From an uncultured Phocaeicola sp. (GTDB lineage Bacteria; Bacteroidota; Bacteroidia; Bacteroidales; Bacteroidaceae), in NCBI GenBank assembly GCA_948566455.1, contig CAOYQO010000032.1:1-25895 (forward strand): a DNA stretch of 25,895 nt, given 5' to 3'. This document shows positions 24,101-25,895 of this stretch, piece by piece. Position 1 is the stretch's first letter; each line of letters starts with the position of its first letter. Position numbers and translations under genes: made by a program. The notes under the pieces are model-generated. The model searched no databases and was not told the DNA's origin. It saw nothing but the letters and a program-made list of their open reading frames with translations.

Positions 24101-25818
24101 AGTTTATTGAACACTACATGAGTAGTATTACACCGGAATTTAACGGACGAGCCAGTGGCAACGTACACTTCTATGGTAAATTTAAAAGGCTTACCATGGA
24201 AGGGCGCGTACTTGGCGATGCTTCCATGAAGGTAGATGTATTGAACACCACTTTCTTCATAAAAGACAGTATTCTCATAGAGCCGAACGGGCTGACTTTT
24301 CATAATAACCGCATTTTCGACCCTCAGGGCAACCAGGGACACGTAAACGGTTACCTGCACTATGAACACTTCAAGAATCTGGAATATCGTTTTCAGTTTG
24401 ACGTAAATAATATGCTGGTGATGAATACAAAAGAATCGCTTGATTTACCTTTCTATGGTACGGTATATGGAACAGGTAATGCTCTGATTGCCGGTAACGC
24501 ACGGGATGGCGTAAATATAGATGTAGCTATGACTACCGACCGAAATACCAATTTTGTTTATATAAAGGATAATGTATCTTCTGCTGCCAATACCCAATTC
24601 ATCAAGTATGTAGATAAAACACCTCGTCGTGCTGTGCTGGACTCCATCAATTTGACCTCTGATTATGAGCTGGCTCAACAAGAGATACAACAGGAAGAAG
24701 AAAGTCATACCGATATCCGCCTTAATCTGCTTGTAGAAGCTACCCCGAATGCAACCATGAAGATTGTTATGGATCCCATTGCAGGCGACTACATCAGTGG
24801 ACGAGGGTCCGGAAATATCCGCACAGAGTTTTACAACAAAGCAGATGATGTAAAAATGTTTGGTAGTTACCGCATCAGTCAGGGAGTTTATAAATTCAGT
24901 TTGCAGGAAGTGATACGCAAGGATTTTACAATAAAAGACGGAAGTACTATCAGTTTTAACGGTCCTCCGTTGGATGCCACCATGGATATCCAGGCAAACT
25001 ATATGGTGAATTCCGCATCATTGAATGACCTGGTACCCAATGCAAGCAGCTATGGAATCCCTACGAATATCCGGGTAAACTGTACCATGAATCTGACAGG
25101 TCAACTCACTTCTCCTGACATTAAGTTGGGACTGGAAGTGCCTAATGAACGAGATGAAGTACAAGCACTTATACGCAACTATATCCCTACGGACGAACAA
25201 ATGAATATGCAGATCCTCTATCTGTTAGGTATCGGCAAATTTTATACACCCGAAAATGTAGATGCCACACAAAACTCGAATATGATGACTTCTGTGCTTT
25301 CATCCACCCTTTCGGGACAACTAAACAATGCACTTTCCAACATTATTAATAGTAACAACTGGAATATAGGTACCAACCTCAGCACCGGAGAAAAAGGCTG
25401 GACGGATATGGAATTCGAAGGAATGCTATCGGGGCAATTACTGAACAATCGTCTGCTTATCAATGGTAACTTCGGATACCGCGACAATCCGATGGCAAAT
25501 ACGAACTTTGTAGGAGACTTTGAAGCAGAATGGCTTGTGAACCGTAGCGGAGATATTCGCCTGAAAGCGTATAATGAGACGAACGACCGCTATTACACAA
25601 GGACCAATCTGACAACGCAAGGTATCGGTATCATTTTCAAGAAGGACTTCAACCGATGGAAAGAGCTTATGTTCTGGAATAAGTGGAGGTTGAAAAGACT
25701 GAGACGGGAAATGGAACAAAAAGAAGCGGAAAAGGACACCGAAGAGCAAACAGAAGAAACAGAAACCACCGCTACCCAAGAGGCAGCAAAAGCAAAAGAA
25801 AAGAGAGGGGGAAGTTAA
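21199..25818 (+). CDS. tamB: TamB-like translocation/assembly module protein (non-ATG start)
   Basis: A protein of about 1539 residues. It has a cytoplasmic basic start (KPPIRKLKKTVRW), a signal anchor helix (about 18-37, VLGIILSLYIGTILLLNIPY), a very long region of repeated beta-strand segments (AsmA/TamB type, forming a hydrophobic groove), and a C-terminal DUF490 (TamB_CTD) domain at about residues 1195-1500 (DYISGRGSGNIRTEFY ... LNDLVPN ... LYLLGIGKFYTPE). The last 40 residues are charged and rich in Glu, Lys and Thr. TamB proteins span the periplasm and are implicated in outer-membrane assembly or phospholipid transport. No ATG lies near the N-terminus. I placed the start at TTG 21199 (other choices: TTG 21196, TTG 21172, GTG 21253), so the start is uncertain. 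Divergent from tsaD. Confidence 0.88.
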   Translation: MANSNKPPIRKLKKTVRWVLGIILSLYIGTILLLNIPYVQRQISVLVANELANVLGTQLTIGRINMGLLNRIIIDDLLLNDQSDKEMLKISRLSAKFDILPLFKGKVSISNVQLFGFNINLEKKTPEDIPNFQFVLDAFASKDTIKKESNLDIRINSLLIRRGKLSYNVLSAEETPGKFNAQHIQLRNIIANISLKALQNDSINAAIKRLSIEEENSGFELKRLSLKVVANDQKMNIENFAIDLPNTSLAMDTIRMEYDSLGAFGNFANDVHFSFRMLPSDIVLRDLAAFVPAFSPFKEKLQIAVETNGTINQLNCPHLSITGGPHFRLRGDVSFQDLSRPQDAFVFGNLSNLYADPEGVAFFVRNLSKNYEGVPPILQRFGTISFHGEVSGYFTDIVTYGLVHTDIGSIKTDLKISSDKEKGYFAYSGAVKTEELELGNMLDNEKLGKVTFNLDVEGSHYDNQYPSIVMKGLIASIDYSDYNYENITLDGKYKQGGFNGKVALDDENGSILLNGNINTVSRIPTFNFHASIRNVRPHELHLTPKYEDTELSVQLTADFTGGSIDEMNGEINIDSLQFTAPDKEYFLDNLKIAASQRDSSHKQLTVTSNFLNASIEGDYSYRTLPASVMNIMRKYIPALILPDKKPIESENNFHFDVNIFNTDLLSTVFNVPIKIYTHSTLKGYFNDKAQRLRVEGYFPRLRYGDKFIESGMLLCENPGDKIHARLRFNNRKPTGAINIALEAQAKDDLIQTSLNWGNSSSVTYSGKLAATAHFLRAQTEELDNKRSRRAVSALKTIVDVQKTDIILNDTLWEIHPSQVVIDSGKIHINDFYFSHKDRHLRINGVISEEPNDTIRLDLKDINIGYVFDIADLGVNFKGEATGPAYASGVLKTPVMYTDLFIRSLGLNDGLLGDANIHGEWHHEVKGIYLDAHIREKDIAKSHVYGYIYPIKPTSALNLQIEADSTNLKFIEHYMSSITPEFNGRASGNVHFYGKFKRLTMEGRVLGDASMKVDVLNTTFFIKDSILIEPNGLTFHNNRIFDPQGNQGHVNGYLHYEHFKNLEYRFQFDVNNMLVMNTKESLDLPFYGTVYGTGNALIAGNARDGVNIDVAMTTDRNTNFVYIKDNVSSAANTQFIKYVDKTPRRAVLDSINLTSDYELAQQEIQQEEESHTDIRLNLLVEATPNATMKIVMDPIAGDYISGRGSGNIRTEFYNKADDVKMFGSYRISQGVYKFSLQEVIRKDFTIKDGSTISFNGPPLDATMDIQANYMVNSASLNDLVPNASSYGIPTNIRVNCTMNLTGQLTSPDIKLGLEVPNERDEVQALIRNYIPTDEQMNMQILYLLGIGKFYTPENVDATQNSNMMTSVLSSTLSGQLNNALSNIINSNNWNIGTNLSTGEKGWTDMEFEGMLSGQLLNNRLLINGNFGYRDNPMANTNFVGDFEAEWLVNRSGDIRLKAYNETNDRYYTRTNLTTQGIGIIFKKDFNRWKELMFWNKWRLKRLRREMEQKEAEKDTEEQTEETETTATQEAAKAKEKRGGS

Positions 25819-25837
25819 TTTTCCCCTTCTTTATTTT
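25807..25837 (+). terminator. Likely terminator at the end of tamB
   Basis: GGGGGAAG (25807-25814) pairs with TTTCCCCT (25820-25827), including G-T wobbles at the two ends, around a five-base loop that contains the tamB stop codon, and is followed by TCTTTATTTT. The hairpin overlaps the last tamB codons, which is compact but common. Confidence 0.6.
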
Positions 25838-25870
25838 CATAGGGACTATCCATCTGATTGTGTAAATAGA

Positions 25871-25895
25871 AAACTACGGGATTTTTCTCGTAGTT
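25871..25895. terminator. Hairpin at the right edge of the window
   Basis: AACTACG (25872-25878) pairs with CGTAGTT (25889-25895), extended inward by three more pairs (one wobble) around a TTTT loop. The window ends at the stem, so any U-tract cannot be seen. It may be a second tamB terminator or that of a converging gene beyond the window. Confidence 0.4.

Overview
The window looks like a chromosomal core-genome segment of a Bacteroides-type organism (order Bacteroidales; species not resolved). The evidence is moderate to low GC, Bacteroidetes-type promoter boxes (TAnnTTTG at -7), A/T-rich ribosome-binding regions, an intact Bat aerotolerance operon, the small ribosomal protein DUF4295, and protein sequences that read as Bacteroides. 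I see no tRNA, rRNA, CRISPR array, prophage, insertion sequence or transposon. No gene-free stretch exceeds 300 bases; the longest, 14352-14615, holds a promoter and a terminator.

Layout. (1) 1-3906, plus strand: gyrA (5' end lies before the window) followed after 31 bases by a secreted TPR protein and a strong terminator. (2) 4034-5601, minus strand: a universal stress protein with an N-terminal DUF2007 domain, and a 90-residue helix-turn-helix protein with a recognisable promoter. (3) 5629-14456, minus strand: an eight-gene operon transcribed from a good promoter at about 14440, in the order MoxR ATPase, DUF58 protein, an unnamed BatD/DUF4381-like membrane protein, batA, batB, batC, batD, batE, ending at a terminator at 5629-5680. 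(4) 14566-18594, minus strand: ftsY and rimO (4-base overlap), an HU protein that appears to start at TTG, and a 433-residue protein joining an HU domain, a transmembrane helix and a LysM domain, ending at a terminator at 14566-14603. (5) 18632-19394, minus strand: the ribosomal protein cluster rpmB, rpmG, DUF4295, closed by its own terminator. (6) 19459-21156, minus strand: tsaD and pncC, separated by an unusual array of 11-base repeats in two opposed orientations. (7) 21199-25895, plus strand: tamB, divergent from tsaD, followed by one or two terminator hairpins.

How the genes work together. The MoxR-DUF58-Bat set is the classic combination of a AAA+ ATPase with von Willebrand A (VWA) MIDAS proteins and periplasmic/TPR partners, thought to be an envelope-associated complex involved in stress or oxygen tolerance. 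Regions 4 to 6 are mainly translation and envelope housekeeping: ribosomal proteins, S12 modification (RimO), membrane targeting (FtsY), tRNA t6A synthesis (TsaD) and NAD salvage (PncC). tamB encodes an envelope lipid-transport or outer-membrane assembly factor.

The most interesting items are the HU-TM-LysM protein (architecture of a nucleoid-to-peptidoglycan tether) beside a stand-alone HU, the opposed 11-base repeat arrays at 19988-20071, and the structured element between the moxR-like and DUF58 genes at 13247-13339.
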